Shown: positions 1-13,400 of the stretch, piece by piece
How positions within the stretch are numbered: the stretch's first letter is position 1
Layout of the letters: each line of letters begins with the position of its first letter
Assembly (NCBI RefSeq): GCF_905220365.1
Contig: NC_061147.1
Span: 1,860,001 to 1,924,000, forward strand
Direction: 5' to 3'
Length of the DNA stretch: 64,000 bases
Source of the DNA: Vanessa cardui
Taxonomy: Eukaryota > Arthropoda > Insecta > Lepidoptera > Nymphalidae
The notes under the pieces: generated by a model
Seen by the model: only the letters and a program-made list of their open reading frames with translations
Database searches by the model: none
Told to the model about the DNA's origin: nothing
Translations under genes and position numbers: made by a program

Positions 1-469
1 CGTTACTCTCTAGATTAATTTATTATAACAAACAAAAAACAAAGATATACTCACAATGTTTACCTTCGCCTAATCTCGAAATACTATATCTCGAAAGATA
101 TATAATAAAACTAACATATCAATAGCGCTAAGTTAGATTTGAATCGGTTCCTTCGAAAGATTAACATATACATATACAGACTTCTATATAAAACCAGACA
201 AAATGATAATTCCTTGAATTTTAACGCCATTCGAATGTTCGTTTAATATGTTAGTTATTAAACATTAAATAAAAATACTAAGCATACTTTAAAGTAAATA
301 TGGAATTCAGATATAGTACATAAATATAATTCTCACATAAAATATTTTACTAACACTGGGATATAATAGCGTTTTAAATGATGTATAAATATATACTAAA
401 ATTCGTGATATATATTGACATTAATATATGATTATATTTCGCTGTCATATTTATAAATTAAATTAAATA
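1..469. other. AT-rich intergenic DNA, nothing recognised
   Basis: No coding frame, repeat match or RNA gene seen. Confidence 0.5.
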
Positions 470-690
470 TGAGACAACATCACATACATTATTCTGATCC
501 CAATGTAAGTAGCTAAAGCATTTGTACTATGGAAAATCAGAAGTAACGACGGTACCACAAACACCCAGACCCAAGACAACATAGAAAACTAATGATAATC
601 TACATCGACTCAGCCGGGATTCGAACACAGGATCTCGGAGTGGCGTACCCATAAAAACCGGTGTAAACACCACTCGACCACGGAGGTCGT
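470..690 (-). repeat. SINE family B copy
   Basis: Second tRNA-derived SINE family of the window. In forward sense it starts GACCTCCGTGGTCGAGTGG (box A) and has GGTTCGAATCCCGGC (box B). It ends with TTACATTGGGATCAGAATAA and ATGTGATGTTGTCTC. Nearly complete here, reversed. Confidence 0.8.
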
Positions 691-721
691 CAAATTAAAG
701 TTATAAAGCCTTTAAAAAGAT

Positions 722-812
722 AAAAAGTAATAGCTGTTAATGTCCCACAGGTGGGCTTTAGCTTTTCCAACACGCTCTAATGCCGTATTGACATATGCTC
801 AACCAACATTGA
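722..812 (-). repeat. Degenerate SINE A 3' half
   Basis: AGCTGTTAATGTCCCACAGG and CCAACACGCTCTAATGC match the tail half of SINE A with many substitutions. Confidence 0.4.
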
Positions 813-875
813 GGTTATTGACGATGATTACTTTCAGCACCACACATTATCAAAGCTTAGAGGTAATGAACCACA

Positions 876-1019
876 TATAACAGGAAAATCAGAAGTAACA
901 GCGGTACCAAGACCAAAGACAACATAGAAAACTAATGAACTTTTTCTACATCGACTCAGCCGGGATCGACTTCGGAGTGGCGTACCCATGAAAACCGGTG
1001 TACACACAACTCGAAATCG
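876..1019 (-). repeat. Partial SINE family B copy
   Basis: Matches the interior and box B/A half of SINE B (ACCAAAGACAACATAGAAAA; TACCCATGAAAACCGGTG). It contains a small deletion in box B. Confidence 0.65.
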
Positions 1020-1317
1020 GATAATTCCTGAGATAAGCATGTTCGTACATACATACCTATCTAGCCAGACGTAGCTGGTAATTGTATAAAATAATTAAGC
1101 CCCCATACCGGAATACAATGTCAAATAAGATACTTTATATGCGGAGACATATTTGTTTAATATTCACATTGTTTCTTTGAATCGCCATACCGATATGTTG
1201 GTGAAGGTCGGCGCGTGACTCGAAAACCTAATAATACGAACATCTTATAAGGCACTTGATGTTTGAGCATTTTTAACACGAATTTAAAATTTGTTCCGCG
1301 ATCGAGAAGCGACCAAG

Positions 1318-1513
1318 AAATTCATTCAAAATTGGAATCAATCAAAATCACTGCACCCATTCATTCAAAATTGGAATCAATCAAAATCATGGCACAAATT
1401 CATTCAAAATTGGAATCAATCAAAATCATGGCACCAATTAATTCAAAATTGGAATCAATCAAAATCACGGCACCAATTCATTCAAAATTGGAATCAATCA
1501 AAATCACGGCATC
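1318..1513 (+). repeat. 39-bp tandem repeat, five copies
   Basis: Five head-to-tail copies of a unit containing TTCATTCAAAATTGGAATCA, each 39 bases apart and over 90% alike. Since 39 is divisible by three, two overlapping frames stay open across the array and give 13-residue repeats. No start context, splice sites or homology supports a protein, so this is best read as a minisatellite. Confidence 0.9.
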
Positions 1514-1565
1514 ACATCGTCTAAAAATGTCACTTCCCGGTGTCTCTCCCTATGTTGCTTAAATC

Positions 1566-1683
1566 TTTCAAAATCAAAATAAACTTTATTCAAGTGGGCT
1601 TTTACAAGCACTTCTGAACCGTCATTTTACAATTAAGTGAAGCTACCACGGGTTCGGAAAGTAGATTCTACCGAGATTCAACC
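1566..1683 (-). repeat. LINE 3'-tail fragment (repeat G)
   Basis: Reverse copy of a frequent 3' tail: in forward sense GCCGGTTCTTCTCGGTAGAA, GGTGGTAGCTTCACTTAAT, then a TTTTGATT-type terminus. Tails of this kind belong to CR1-like LINEs by recall. 5'-truncated. Confidence 0.65.
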
Positions 1684-1715
1684 TTTAAATGTAATAACTG
1701 ATTTTAGTGCAGTTT

Positions 1716-1860
1716 TTTAATAGATAGTGTGATTTTAAGGAAGGTTTTTACGTAAATACAGGCATAATATGTATATTTAGATAAACACTCATAACTTTAG
1801 AAGGACACAACTTGATGTCGTAAATAAACACATTTTCCACTTTTATTCTTGAAACTGGCT
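1716..1860 (+). repeat. Degenerate repeat E-like fragment
   Basis: TTTTTAATAGATAGTGTGATT and GATGTCGTAAATAAACACAT resemble the 20990-21290 copy. Confidence 0.4.
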
Positions 1861-2189
1861 GACCCTTAAAAAGGTCTTCAAAAAAGTCCAGGATGATATA
1901 CGTCAATCTCTTAGGGATAAATCACATTAAACATTTTTTATCCTTTACCTTTTAGGAAAATGATGGCTATTTTCAAAGCGTTTTTAAGCACTACGGGATT
2001 AATTCCCAATTAAGTACGTTAAATACATTGTGCATCAATACGGCCCTTTACAGCATGTAATTTCTATAAATTTTTTGGGAAGATAGTACAGATTGAAAAT
2101 GCAGACAGCAGTTTGAGTTATCTAATGACAAAAAGCTGTGAATGTTCAAAGACATTCTGTAGTAATAATAATATTAATAATAATATAAT

Positions 2190-2381
2190 ATATGAGACAA
2201 CATCACATACATTACTCTGATCCCAATGTAAGTAGCTGAAGCACTTGTGTTATGGAAATCAGAAGTAACGACGGTACTACAAACACCCAGACCTATATAG
2301 AAAACTAATGGGAATCTACATCGACTCGGCCGGGAATCGAACCCGGGACCTCAGAGTGGCGTACCCATGAAAACCGGTGTA
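2190..2381 (-). repeat. Partial SINE family B copy, joined to a repeat E end
   Basis: Reverse SINE B (ATTACTCTGATCCCAATGTA, GGAATCGAACCCGGGACCTC) that lacks its first about 25 bases. It runs directly into GAAGCCAGGGCGGGTC, the end of a repeat E copy. Confidence 0.7.
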
Positions 2382-2684
2382 GTGTATTTAGCATCTATAT
2401 AATAGCATCCGTGCGAAGCCAGGGCGGGTCAATAGCAACTTCTAATATCGATTTTCACGAAACGAAAGAACAATAAACGTAATATGGTGTGTCAAACTGT
2501 GGCGACATTTAATCCAAAAATATTTAAGTATGCTTACGTGTAAAGCTGGTTGAGCTTTGGACATCTATCAAATCAATGTACTAAAAATATATAGGTAGGT
2601 CTTAAAAAGACATTTTTAACTTTGCCATTTAATAAAATCAAATCGTTTTTTAAAAAATACATTGGTGAAAAATCATATTATTCG

Positions 2685-2930
2685 ATACAAGATTTTATAG
2701 ATGATAAAAAAGCGTGGAGTTAATACCTGTTGACTTCCAAGCAGGATATATTAATTTAAATAATTGTATTTAACTAACATGACTCTGTATTTATTAAATG
2801 TAAAAAAAAAATTATCTACTCAGTTTCTTGCCGGTTCTTCTCGGTAGAATATACTTTCCGAACCGGTGGTAGCTTCACTTAATTATAAAATGACGAAGTT
2901 TATTTTGATTTGATTTGAAAGGTTGTTTGT
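2685..2930 (+). repeat. LINE 3'-tail fragment (repeat G), longer copy
   Basis: Includes the upstream GATAAAAAAGCGTGGAGTTA segment, the GCCGGTTCTTCTCGGTAGAA core and the TTTTGATTTGATTT end. Confidence 0.7.
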
Positions 2931-3379
2931 TTTCTGTAGACTTCTTGTCTTAAAATAGAGCAAAGACAAGTGTGTATATTTTAAAGAAGACTATTATAAT
3001 ACCTATTTTATAAACTATTTTTATCTATTACATAAAAAAATTATGTTATTTGCGAAGGTTTTATCTCTAATTCATTTTATTAATCGTATTCGTTGGGATT
3101 GTTAATTACTATAGCCATTTAACTCGATCAAAATTGTCTTTTAATTTTTAACATTTGAATGTATACTTTCAAAGATATCGCCAAATATGTTTTACGTCAA
3201 AATTTGTGAAACGAGTGATCGGTCTAACTGAAACAATAAAATGTCGACCTTCGCGTTTCAAATTATCAACATTAGAATCTATAAGCTGAGGACACATTTT
3301 GATCTATGATTCACAATAAAATCGTTATTTAGATCTCCTATATATGTTTTACATATACGATTATATATAAGTAAAGAAA

Positions 3380-3545
3380 AGTAACAGCCTGTAAATTTCC
3401 CATTGCTGGGTTAAGGCCTCCTAACCCATGAAGGAGAGGGTTTGGAACATATTCCACCACGCTGTTCCAATGTGGGTTGGTGGAATGCACATGTGGCAGA
3501 ATTTCAACGAAATTAGGCCCATGCAGTATTCCTAACGATGTATTC
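3380..3545 (-). repeat. SINE A 3' part
   Basis: GTAACAGCCTGTAAATTTCCC through ATGCACATGTGGCAGAATTT. Reversed, and lacking the tRNA-like head. Confidence 0.75.
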
Positions 3546-3795
3546 GATAATATATACAAAAATGTTATAAAAATAATTATATCTATCGAATATAATTTTT
3601 TCTTTTTTTCTTTTCATTTATTGTTTTTTGTAATGTATACAATGTATTCTTAAGTGCTGATGTTATTTGATTTTTATAAGTGAAATATTTCGTCTACAAT
3701 CTGTGTTCACATAGTTGTTGGGTTATAACTTAGCTTGCTATAATGTTTACTTATATATTAAATGTGTATTTAGTTATAATCTGTTTTGTGGACCA

Positions 3796-3830
3796 TAAAT
3801 AAATATAAATATAAATATAAATATAAATAT
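3796..3830 (+). repeat. ATAAAT microsatellite
   Basis: Six-base unit AAATAT repeated about five times. Confidence 0.9.
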
Positions 3831-4377
3831 GGTCTTGCTCAATGCATCACGTGATAACATCTATAGTTGTATAGATGATTCGTCTTATGACCATACCTTG
3901 TATGTTAGTAGCATAGGCCAAATTTTGTCCCAAAGATTAAGACACGATAGCTACACAGAGCAAATCGGTTATTGTCTAATTTTAAAGAGCCTTAGCAGTA
4001 GATATACAGAAAATTAAACAATACTCTTAATTCGAATTTACAATTTAACAAAAAAATAAATTTATAGAGCGGGAACAAGTTACTGGCCAAATAAAGAACA
4101 GCATTACACAGCCATGTATAAAAAATAAAAAAAAATAAATGCAAAATTTGCGAACAGACGTAGTCAGTTTACATTGGAATTATCGATAACCTGTCAGAAG
4201 CGTGTCATTGGTTTCTAAATCCGTTGAATAAACGCGAAGTTCCACGTGCACCTCACTAGTACCTTCAAAATACTGATATCCTTGTACAGTCTTGTAGTGG
4301 ATCTACTAAAGATATTATCTGATATCCATCGTATGTTAGACAATCCTAGTGTCCAACACGTCATCGATACTGATATT

Positions 4378-4765
4378 ATTTTTTTTTATGGAATAGGTTG
4401 GCGGACGAGCATATGAGCCACCTGATGGTAAGTGGTCATCATCATACAAAGACAATGACGCTGTAAGAAATATTAAATATTCCTTACATCGTCAGTGCGC
4501 CCCCATCCTTTTATGGTTAAACCACTTACTTACAGTAGGGCTTTGTACAAGCCCGCCTGGGTAGGTAACACCCACTCATCGGATATTCTACCGTCAAACA
4601 ACAGTACTTGATGTTGTTGTAACTTCAGGCACAAGAGACATAGGAACTGAGCTCCCAAGGTTGCTGGCATTGGTGATGAAAGGAATGGTTAATGTTTCTT
4701 GCCATTGTCTATGGGCGATGGTGACCACTTACCATCGTTTGCTGACCAATATCATAGAAAAGGAA
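4378..4765. repeat. Two repeat C fragments joined head to head
   Basis: Left half reads GGCGGACGAGCATATGAGCC (reverse sense of family C). From about 4530 the sequence switches to forward sense: TAGGGCTTTGTACAAGCC, GGGTAGGTAACACCCACTCA, ending GGTGACCACTTACCATC. Either an inversion or two independent insertions. Confidence 0.7.
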
Positions 4766-4877
4766 AAAGAAAAGAACCAAATTTAAGGAAATTTGTTATG
4801 AGGCAAGCTTGATCTCCATGAAAGCAATGACACTATTTTGTACGACTATAATATATTGTCATGAAGGTAATAAATAA

Positions 4878-5180
4878 ATCTAAAGTAATAACCTGTAAAT
4901 TTCCCACTGCTGGGATAAGGCCGCCTCTTCCATTAAGGAGAGGGATTGAAACATATTCCATCACGCTGTTCCAATGCGGGTTGGTGGAATACACATGTGG
5001 CAGAATTTCAATGAAATTAGACATATGCAGGTTTCCTCACAATGTTTCCCTTCACCAACGAGCACGAGGTGAATTATAAAGACAAATTAAGCACATGTAT
5101 ATAGTGGTGCTTGCTTGGGTTTGAACCCACAATCATCGGTTAAGATGCACGCGTTCTAACCACTGGGCCATCTCAGCTCC
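4878..5180 (-). repeat. SINE A copy, near full length
   Basis: Reverse: tail ACCTGTAAATTTCCCACTGC at left, box B (GGTTTGAACCCACAATC) and box A (CACTGGGCCATCTCAGC) at right. Confidence 0.85.
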
Positions 5181-5677
5181 TCAAAAGTTTTAAATAAATC
5201 TAATCATAAAATAATCTCAGTCAATTTTACAGCCGCCATACAAAAATTCCATTCATAGAAGTATTTCGTAACATCGATGCTATTCATAGAACAGTTGTCT
5301 GTGTTCGACAAAACATGGCGTTCGCGTTAATAAATATGTCAAATTCGATTTTGCAAGACAGACATCAAGGCGAACGGGATTACGTCACGCGCATAAACTT
5401 ATTGTTTAAACAAACAATTACATAGAAACGCTAATACCCGAAAAAGGTGTTAACGCCTACAGCGTGTATTAAGACCTCTGTGCAACAGATAGCGTTTTTA
5501 TTTAATCGCTATTTGATCATTTCCCGAGAACGGTGTCAACGCCTACTGTATACGCTACGCAATCTTACGCGGCTGTTACGTTGTGCGTTTATTAAACATT
5601 CTGGTTCAATAAATCTATAAAAACGGCATAAAAGACATGTCTGTTGCCCAAGCTCCACTAAAATATTTTAAACTAGT

Positions 5678-6025
5678 AGTCACCTGCGGTTTCGCTCACA
5701 AGTTATTATATATTAGGCAAAACAATTAGTCCATGTCCTCTTAGTAGTACCCCACCGACTTCGTTCTGAGCCGAGGTGCGATCTCATAGGAGACACCCTC
5801 AGGACGATCTTTAAATTCGAGCCCCGCGCTCAACTTCAGGGCTGAGGACATTAGTCTTCGCCCGAACGTCTGGTGACGCTGTAAAGGCCGGTAGGGCCAA
5901 AAGCAATACATCACATAAGTCCATATCCTTTCTCGAAGTTCAAGTTTGCTTCAAACCAAATTTGATTCACCGGTTTGGTCGTGAAAGAACAACAGACAGA
6001 CAAAGTTACTTTCAAATTTATAATA
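5678..6025 (+). repeat. RTE-like 3' fragment (repeat F) with an internal insert
   Basis: Head AGTAGTCACCTGCGGTTTCG and tail AGACAGACAAAGTTACTTTC are the two ends of repeat F. About 180 bases at 5738-5918 are foreign to it (CCCCACCGACTTCGTTCTGA ... CTGGTGACGCTGTAAAGG) and are flanked by TTAGTCCATGTCC and TAAGTCCATATCC. This suggests insertion with a short imperfect duplication. Confidence 0.55.
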
Positions 6026-6594
6026 TTAATATTGATTATTTTTAGGTCCTTAGTGTTTGCTGTTATAGCAGCCACAGTATATACATCATCTGTAAAATCA
6101 AGTGTGTAACTAATACTGTTCCAGAGATAAAGCCTAGTGACAGACGGACGGACAATATCAAAACAATCAAAATCGAACAAAACAATCAAAAACATTTCAT
6201 CGTTTGACATCTTATTAGCATCTATTTAGCTATTGAAGTGTTTCGTCGAATTACCAATAACCCTGTATATATCTATATATAAACGCCATCTCTTCGTCCT
6301 ACCCTTTATAACACATTAACAAAACCGTGCTTGTGATTTAATATTGTTATATTATGTAACAGACGTGCAAAAATCACGTTATTTGACATAGAAATTACGA
6401 TAAGTAATTAGTAATGTCGCGTGTGTTTTATTAACACACTTTATTCTATTCCTTGTTTTAAAATACATTTAAAAATACGTACATTCAACAAATAAATACT
6501 AATTGTGTCTCAGATTTGATAAGATAACTTGAAATCTACAACAGCGTGATTTATGAGACAAATTTCTGCCTCATACAACCACTCTGTAGAACCG

Positions 6595-6750
6595 ATACGA
6601 TTTGGGAACCTTCAAGAAAAGAGCGTACTGATTTCTTAAAAGCCAAGCAACACTCGCAAGCCCCCCGCTGTTACAGATATCCAAGGGCGTTGGTAGTCAC
6701 TTTCCATCAAATGATTTCCTCCTATTCGTATCTCACATATAACATTAAAA
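6595..6750 (+). repeat. Degenerate repeat D
   Basis: GTTGGTAGTCACTTTCCATC near AGCCCCCCGCTGTTACAG resembles the lepidopteran repeat also seen reversed at 36395-36600. The open frame over it is therefore not a gene. Confidence 0.4.
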
Positions 6751-7017
6751 AAAGTGAAACACCTTTTAGCTTTGAGAACAACACTTGGAACACCGTGATG
6801 GCAAAGGAATACCTTATATCTGCATAACTCAATATACCTCAATGCTTTATTAGGTAGTTTATAGCAATGAAATTATATATGCACAGGTAAGATTATAATA
6901 TTAATAGTAATAACCTAAAAACATTTAAACGTCCAACATCCTTTCACATGTGGCCAAGCTAATTGAAAGAGCATATGGCATATACTACATGTTCACATAA
7001 ACTCTAATTTACGATAC

Positions 7018-7080
7018 ACAATAAAAAAATATATATCTATGAAACCGTAGTGGTTTCATAGATATATATTTTTTTATTGT
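7018..7080. repeat. Perfect 29-bp inverted repeat with 5-base loop
   Basis: Left arm 7018-7046 (ending CTATGAAACC) and right arm 7052-7080 (starting GGTTTCATAG) are exactly complementary, with loop GTAGT. Confidence 0.95.
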
Positions 7081-9870
7081 TTGTTTTGTTACTGATTTTA
7101 ATAAAACTTACACTATTCCCTAAGTGAAAGTGTACATAACTTAAATTAAAAATGATCATCTCTATACAAAGTTTTGTTTTCGAGACATTTGTGTACAAAC
7201 ATACAAACATACACTTATGAAATTAAGCACACGTTCTTAGAAGCCTAAATAAATCATCATACTCTAATATAATTCAATTTTAACAAAGTTGCATATATAT
7301 ATGTCGATCTGATAACCTCCTTTTATAGAAGTAGCATAGGTCTCCTCTTAATGAGTCTTTAGACTCTATACGAACCTTGAGCATACAGTCACATTGGCTC
7401 ACTCAAACCGGAATACAACTATCTAAGAATACAAACGAGATGCTACCCATATCTTGCAAAGCTATAACATGAACTGAAATAGTTAGGCTATTGGCAAAAT
7501 TATTGTAATATTTAGATCACTTATTTTATTATTTTATTTTTATTTAGTTAACGATTATATGAATCATATAGGACTGAATCCTTTCCTTTTTATAATAATT
7601 GACCCTTACATATATAAAAACGTCCATAATATATGATATGTATGTCTTTGATTAACTTTATTATATAGCATGTAAATTGTGCTTACTATCTATTTTAACA
7701 GCATTGAACATCTAGTGGCGTATCACAAAGTCTACGCAACAAATCAAGGTATGAAAAATTATCGAATTTTCTATCGATATTTTCTCAGCAGACTATTTTT
7801 GTACTATTTTTATGTTCTGTTGACTATAAACCATGCCTTATTGTTTTTCTTTTATTTAAAATATTTTAATATTACAAGTGTGTTTACTTTTCTTTTTTTA
7901 ATTTATTAATTGTAAGAAATCGTTTATGAACAAAGAATAGAAATTATTGAGGACCTAATAATGAACCTTGTAAGACACCGAACTGCTTGTTCTAAGTGAT
8001 TATTACTAAGCTAATATGAAGCACAATGATTATGCAGTGTATGCAGTCTTATGCAGTCTACTAAATAGCTAGAGAGACCTATGTATAATACAGAAAAGAC
8101 TGTCATGGTGCCAGTGAAATCTCAGGATCTTCAGACTCTTTGCACTGAATGTATAGCAACAAATTTAATGTTTATAAATACAAATTATATTTATGTTTGA
8201 AAAATATTTCCTAGTGTTTTCATTCAGTATGATGTTTTATCAAAGGCCACTCAAAAGTCTATTGAGTAAAAAGATTTTCGCTTGATAGATACATCTTTAA
8301 ATTTATGAAATCCAATTATATTTTTGTTATCTTCAAATAGTGCTCAGAATATTATAAATAAGACACAATAAGTTTCATTTACTATTTAATGAAATAAATA
8401 AACTAATATCTAAATTTTACATAACAATCTTTGGCACATACCAGCGTCTGCGATATATAATCAAATACAATTTCGGTTTGTTTCGATATTATGATGAAAG
8501 TATATATGTGAACATAATAACTAATAAGGCTAATAAACAAATTAATTGTAATAATAATAATGAATTCTTGGTTTATCTTGGAAAAAACTGCTGTTATATT
8601 TTCTTGAGAAGTAATTTGGCTTTATTGGTTGTTAATTGAGAGATTAAAAATCTAAGCAATAAAGTACATTATGATATGTAACTTAATATACTTAATAAGT
8701 AAATACGTGAATTACACCTACATTTAAAATATGGAAGCACAATATTGATGTATATAAGAATTTACTTATACAAGCAAATGACTACGACATTAATATTAAA
8801 GTGTGTATATTATTTGATAAGATTAATTTTCGAGGTGATGTCTTGATGTCAAAAAACTTAGAAATGTTTAGAACGTATTTACTATATTTGATAAACAGAG
8901 ATATAGTGATTACGTAACATACAGGCATTATATAATATGTAACTGAAAATTTGGCAACGTTTCATATAGTAAAGAGTAAATATAGTTTTTTTGTAACACT
9001 TTTATATGTTGCTATAATATCTTAAGATACTACTAATTTTAAAGATACAATAGAAATTGACACTAAATAGACATTAATAGACATACAAGTATTTGAACAC
9101 GATTAGTTTTTTGGAAATCCACACATTCCACTACATATAATTTTAATAATTGCATCAAATATATGTCGTTCTACAGATCTATAAAGTTACAAACATGTAA
9201 GACAGGGTATAGTATATATTAGATAAAATATTTTGTAAATAATAACTTATTAATTTAGGCCAATACATTGTGATATTTCATATAAAAAATCTACAGTATA
9301 TAGTTAAAATTTTCATTGATATTTCTATTTTTGTTGAAATTTTTGGTCACGGTTCGAACACAGTTGTTTCATCATTAAATTTGAAATCGATCTTAGCTTT
9401 GAAAGTTTCTTTTTAAGATATGAATTCAATTAAAACATTACATGAAGTATATTACACTATTAAAGCTGAACCAAAAATTAGTAAACAAAAGTCTTATAAG
9501 ACTCAATGATGATAAATAAACTATTGCAATACACATGTTACATGCTCATGCTTTTGATTACATAGTTACCTTTGTTTTAATTGAAATAGAAGATATAAAA
9601 GCGATTAATCTAACAATACATCTCAATAACACCACACACATAATAATCGCAATCCGCGTCTCGTTGCGTTTTAATCAAAAATATAATAAAACACCTAATC
9701 TAATAATTATAGTCATTTCAGATCTTAAATCTAAATCCTTTCAGGATAATAACGATTAAAATATATCTTTAAATAAATATGCGATATTTAAATCAGATAC
9801 AAATAATAGTACTGATGTATTTTATTTTCACTAAAGTTTGTCGAACATTTATATTAAAAATCAATCATTG
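7081..9870. other. AT-rich intergenic DNA, nothing recognised
   Basis: No splice-bounded coding segment or repeat-family match was found on either strand. Short open frames here have the composition of random AT-rich DNA. It lies downstream of the Gat stop codon and may include its 3' untranslated region. Confidence 0.4.
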
Positions 9871-10351
9871 ATTATAATTGGTTATAAAACAATTTATATA
9901 TTTGTATATTTAATGTTATATTATATAAAGCATTGACTACATGGAAGACGACAATAATATAGTTAACATTATTTATCATACTAAAACTAATTAAAATTAA
10001 CAAAATATAGCGTAAGGTACAAACATACATGAACGCATCGCGTCGCACCCAAGGAATGTCAAAAATATTGGTGAGACTTAAACGTATAAACACACAAACC
10101 TAATTATAAATAATATTAATAACAAAAACGAATTATAACCCTACAAAATTACATTTATGCACTAGAGATTAAACACGCTTAAAGTAAACTGTCTACGTAA
10201 TATGACACCATTATTTTTTGATAATGATAAAATTGTGCGTGAATCTTTCGAATGTTTATCCGTTGAAGTACTCTCAGAAACATCGATACATTTGAATACT
10301 CACGTTGTCGAATCTCTAATCGATTGAGATCGAATGGTGTTAAGTTTTATC

Positions 10352-10444
10352 TTAAGCTGTGCCGTGTTTCGCTTGTTCCTCTTGTTGCATCTTCGTGCGT
10401 AGCGAGGGAACGTCTTCGGGTATACGAACGATTGTATGGAATTT
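10352..10444 (-). CDS. Gat: Gat coding exon 11 (C-terminus and stop)
   Basis: Terminal exon of 30 codons plus TAA. It begins KFHTIVRIPEDVPSLRTKM, matching the conserved basic start of SLC6 C-termini, and ends KHGTA. Acceptor is AATTCCAG. No convincing polyadenylation site was fixed downstream. Confidence 0.85.
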   Translation of the reverse strand, partial: KFHTIVRIPEDVPSLRTKMQQEEQAKHGTA

Positions 10445-13400
10445 CTGGAATTCGGAAATATATTTATTAATATTAAGAATGGAAATAATTTCATTGAAGA
10501 TTATCTTGATTTAACGTTACTTAGTAATAAGCAAAAGAGACGATCATATTATGTCTACAGTCTATATTAGTACTTGATAACCGAAGATCAGATAAGCTAT
10601 TAGCAACTTATAACAATATGTATATACACTACGTACCCAAAAAATATATTCACTTCTGTGAAAATAATCTCAGTCCGATTTAGAAAAATATTATTCGTAA
10701 GATAGCAATTAATATAGGCCAATTTTTATATCAAGTTATGGCCTACACAACAGCAACAAACCGTGAAAGAGCTAACACAAATTAAAAAAAAAAAACAGAT
10801 ATAATAATACCCAAAGATAGGACAAGATACAATACCGACCTCCATGTTAGTTCCAGGAGTCACTCTCCACAGGTAGATCATGTACCCGGGGATGCACAGC
10901 ATGGAGGACAGCGCGGTGAACCAACCGAAAGCGTGCGACCACCACGGGTACTCATAGTTCATGTATTTGATGGGAGTCCACTGCACCAGGTTGAAAATGA
11001 AAACGCTCTGGAAGTATTGGGAAATTAAATATAAGCTTTATTATCATCAATATTATGCCAATCATGATGAACTAATTTTTAATATTAAGTTATTTTTTAA
11101 TTCTTAAATTAAGATATTCAAGTTTTTTAGCCATATTCAAGTGTTTAGCCATAATTTTACCTTATTTTTGTCAATTTTGACGATATTAAATATCAAGGTT
11201 GCAAATGTATGAAAATAACGTTACTCACAATACAGATAGCAGGAGTGAATCCAACCCAACAGAACTTCCACCAAATAGTTGGATAGTATCCAATCATTTC
11301 TTTGATACCATCGTAGAAGCGGTTCACACCAAATGCCCAAGATATGGAGACGCACTCGAAGAAGATCAGGAAAAGCAAGCAGAATCCAGATACGGCGTAG
11401 GAGTCCAAAATTTGGAAAACGTACATTCCTCCCTGGAAAAAGAAAACATTTATATTTAAACACCAAGAATAAAGAATAAAAATATCAAAAGGTAAATGCA
11501 ATTCACCCAATCATTATTGCATTTAAATATTTTACTATTTTTTTACAATATCCTACAAATTTAACAAAAATTACCTCCGAAATACAAGAAAGTCCGACCA
11601 GATACGATATAACGCAAGTGATAGCGATGAATATTTCCTTCCTCCTTCTCAAGAGTTTGGGCCATTCGTCAATCACGGCTGTGATGAAACCTTCCATAGT
11701 GCAGAACTGACTGTCAAGACCAATGAGGAGCAACATGAAGAAGAAGAGACACGACCAGAGAGGAGCTCCCGGGAGTTGGAGAACTGCAGATGGATAAGCG
11801 AGGAAAGCTAACCCTGGGCCTGTAAGATAAAAATATATACTAGCACTTTCATCTATTGAATATATTTTTGAAATTATTATGATTGCTTTTAGAAACAATT
11901 ATACTCTACCTGATGCTGCAACTTCCGCTACGGGCCTTTGCTGTTCGTGAGCCATAAAACCAACTACGGAGAATATCACAAAACCAGCAAACATTGACGT
12001 ACTGGAGTTAACCGAACACACTATCAATGCGTCCCTGAAATAAATCGTGAGTTAATTTGTTTCATGGATGAAAGCTAAATGAAACTGTTTAGTACTTTTA
12101 AAACATTTTTTAATATAAGTATCTCTATACTTTCTTTACAAAAACGACAGAAAATTATCAAACCGTTATAGTGAAAATAAAAGTCTATAACGATGGTTTT
12201 ATCTTTTATTTGTTAAACTAACCCCTGCTGCAATAATAATACTAAATATTTTACAGAATTAGTTTATTTACGATATAATTCCAAAAATATCTAAAATTAT
12301 CAGTGTTTCTTTACTATATTGTCCATGTATAATACTAATGACTCTCGAATCGCTCTATCAATTGAAAAAAAAAAACGCATCAAAATCCTTTGCGTAATTT
12401 TAAAGATCGAAGCATAAATTAATAAATTTTATCATTAATTAAAACAATTTATGACAACATACACAACAGAGAGGCAAAGATATTTTAATCGTACTTACTT
12501 GTAAACATTGTTAGTGAACTTATTGTAACTTCCCAAGGCCACTAGCGTACCCAATCCGAGACCGTATGAGAAGAATATCTGGGTGACAGCATCGATCCAT
12601 ACTTCGGATTCGAGAAGCTTCGACATGTTAGGCATTATGTAGAACTTTATACCTTCCATTGCTCCGGGTAGAGTGATACCTGTAAACAAGATTTTAAAAA
12701 TGTGACGTTTGTCGATATTGATTATTTAAGATTAGACAGGTGTTCTAACACCTATAACGATTTCTTGTAAAAAAAAGACTACAACAACAGCCAGTAAATT
12801 TCCCAATGCTGGACTAAGGTTTCCTCTTCTTTGAGGAGCAGGTTTCTTCTACCACGCTGTTCCAAAGCGGGTTAGTGGAATACACATGAGGTAGAATTTT
12901 CTATGAAATTAGACACATGCAAGTTTCCCCACGATGTTTTCCATCACCGCCGAAAACGAGATAATTATAAATACAAATTAAGCACTTGAATATACAGTGG
13001 TGCTGACCTGGGCTTGAGCCCGCAAAAATTGATTAAGATGCACGCTTTATAACCAATGGACCATCTTGGCTGGAAATAAATACACAAGGTATTTTCAAAA
13101 CTCACCTCTTATAAGCAGCACGGTCAGCAAAAAGTAAGGGAATAAGGCAGTAAAGTAGACAACTTTGCCAGTCCACCTCACACCCTTCCAAATGCAGAAG
13201 TAGCAAAGTACCCAGACCAGCAAAAGTGTTCCAGCGAGCTCCCAACGGATATTACCGATGTGCTCAATACCGCTTGAGATTTGAAGTGCACGACGTCTGA
13301 GAAAATAAAATATCATTGATTTATTAAGTACTAGCGACCTGCGACTTCGCACGGGACAATGCTGATACTAAATATAGTGCAGAATTTGTGTATTTACGAC

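Noticed and set aside
1263..1562. 99-codon open frame with 13-residue repeats
   Set aside because: Explained by the 39-bp tandem repeat; a second frame is open over the same DNA, and there is no splice or homology support.
6546..6827. 93-codon open frame
   Set aside because: Overlaps a degenerate copy of interspersed repeat D; no domain or codon signal.
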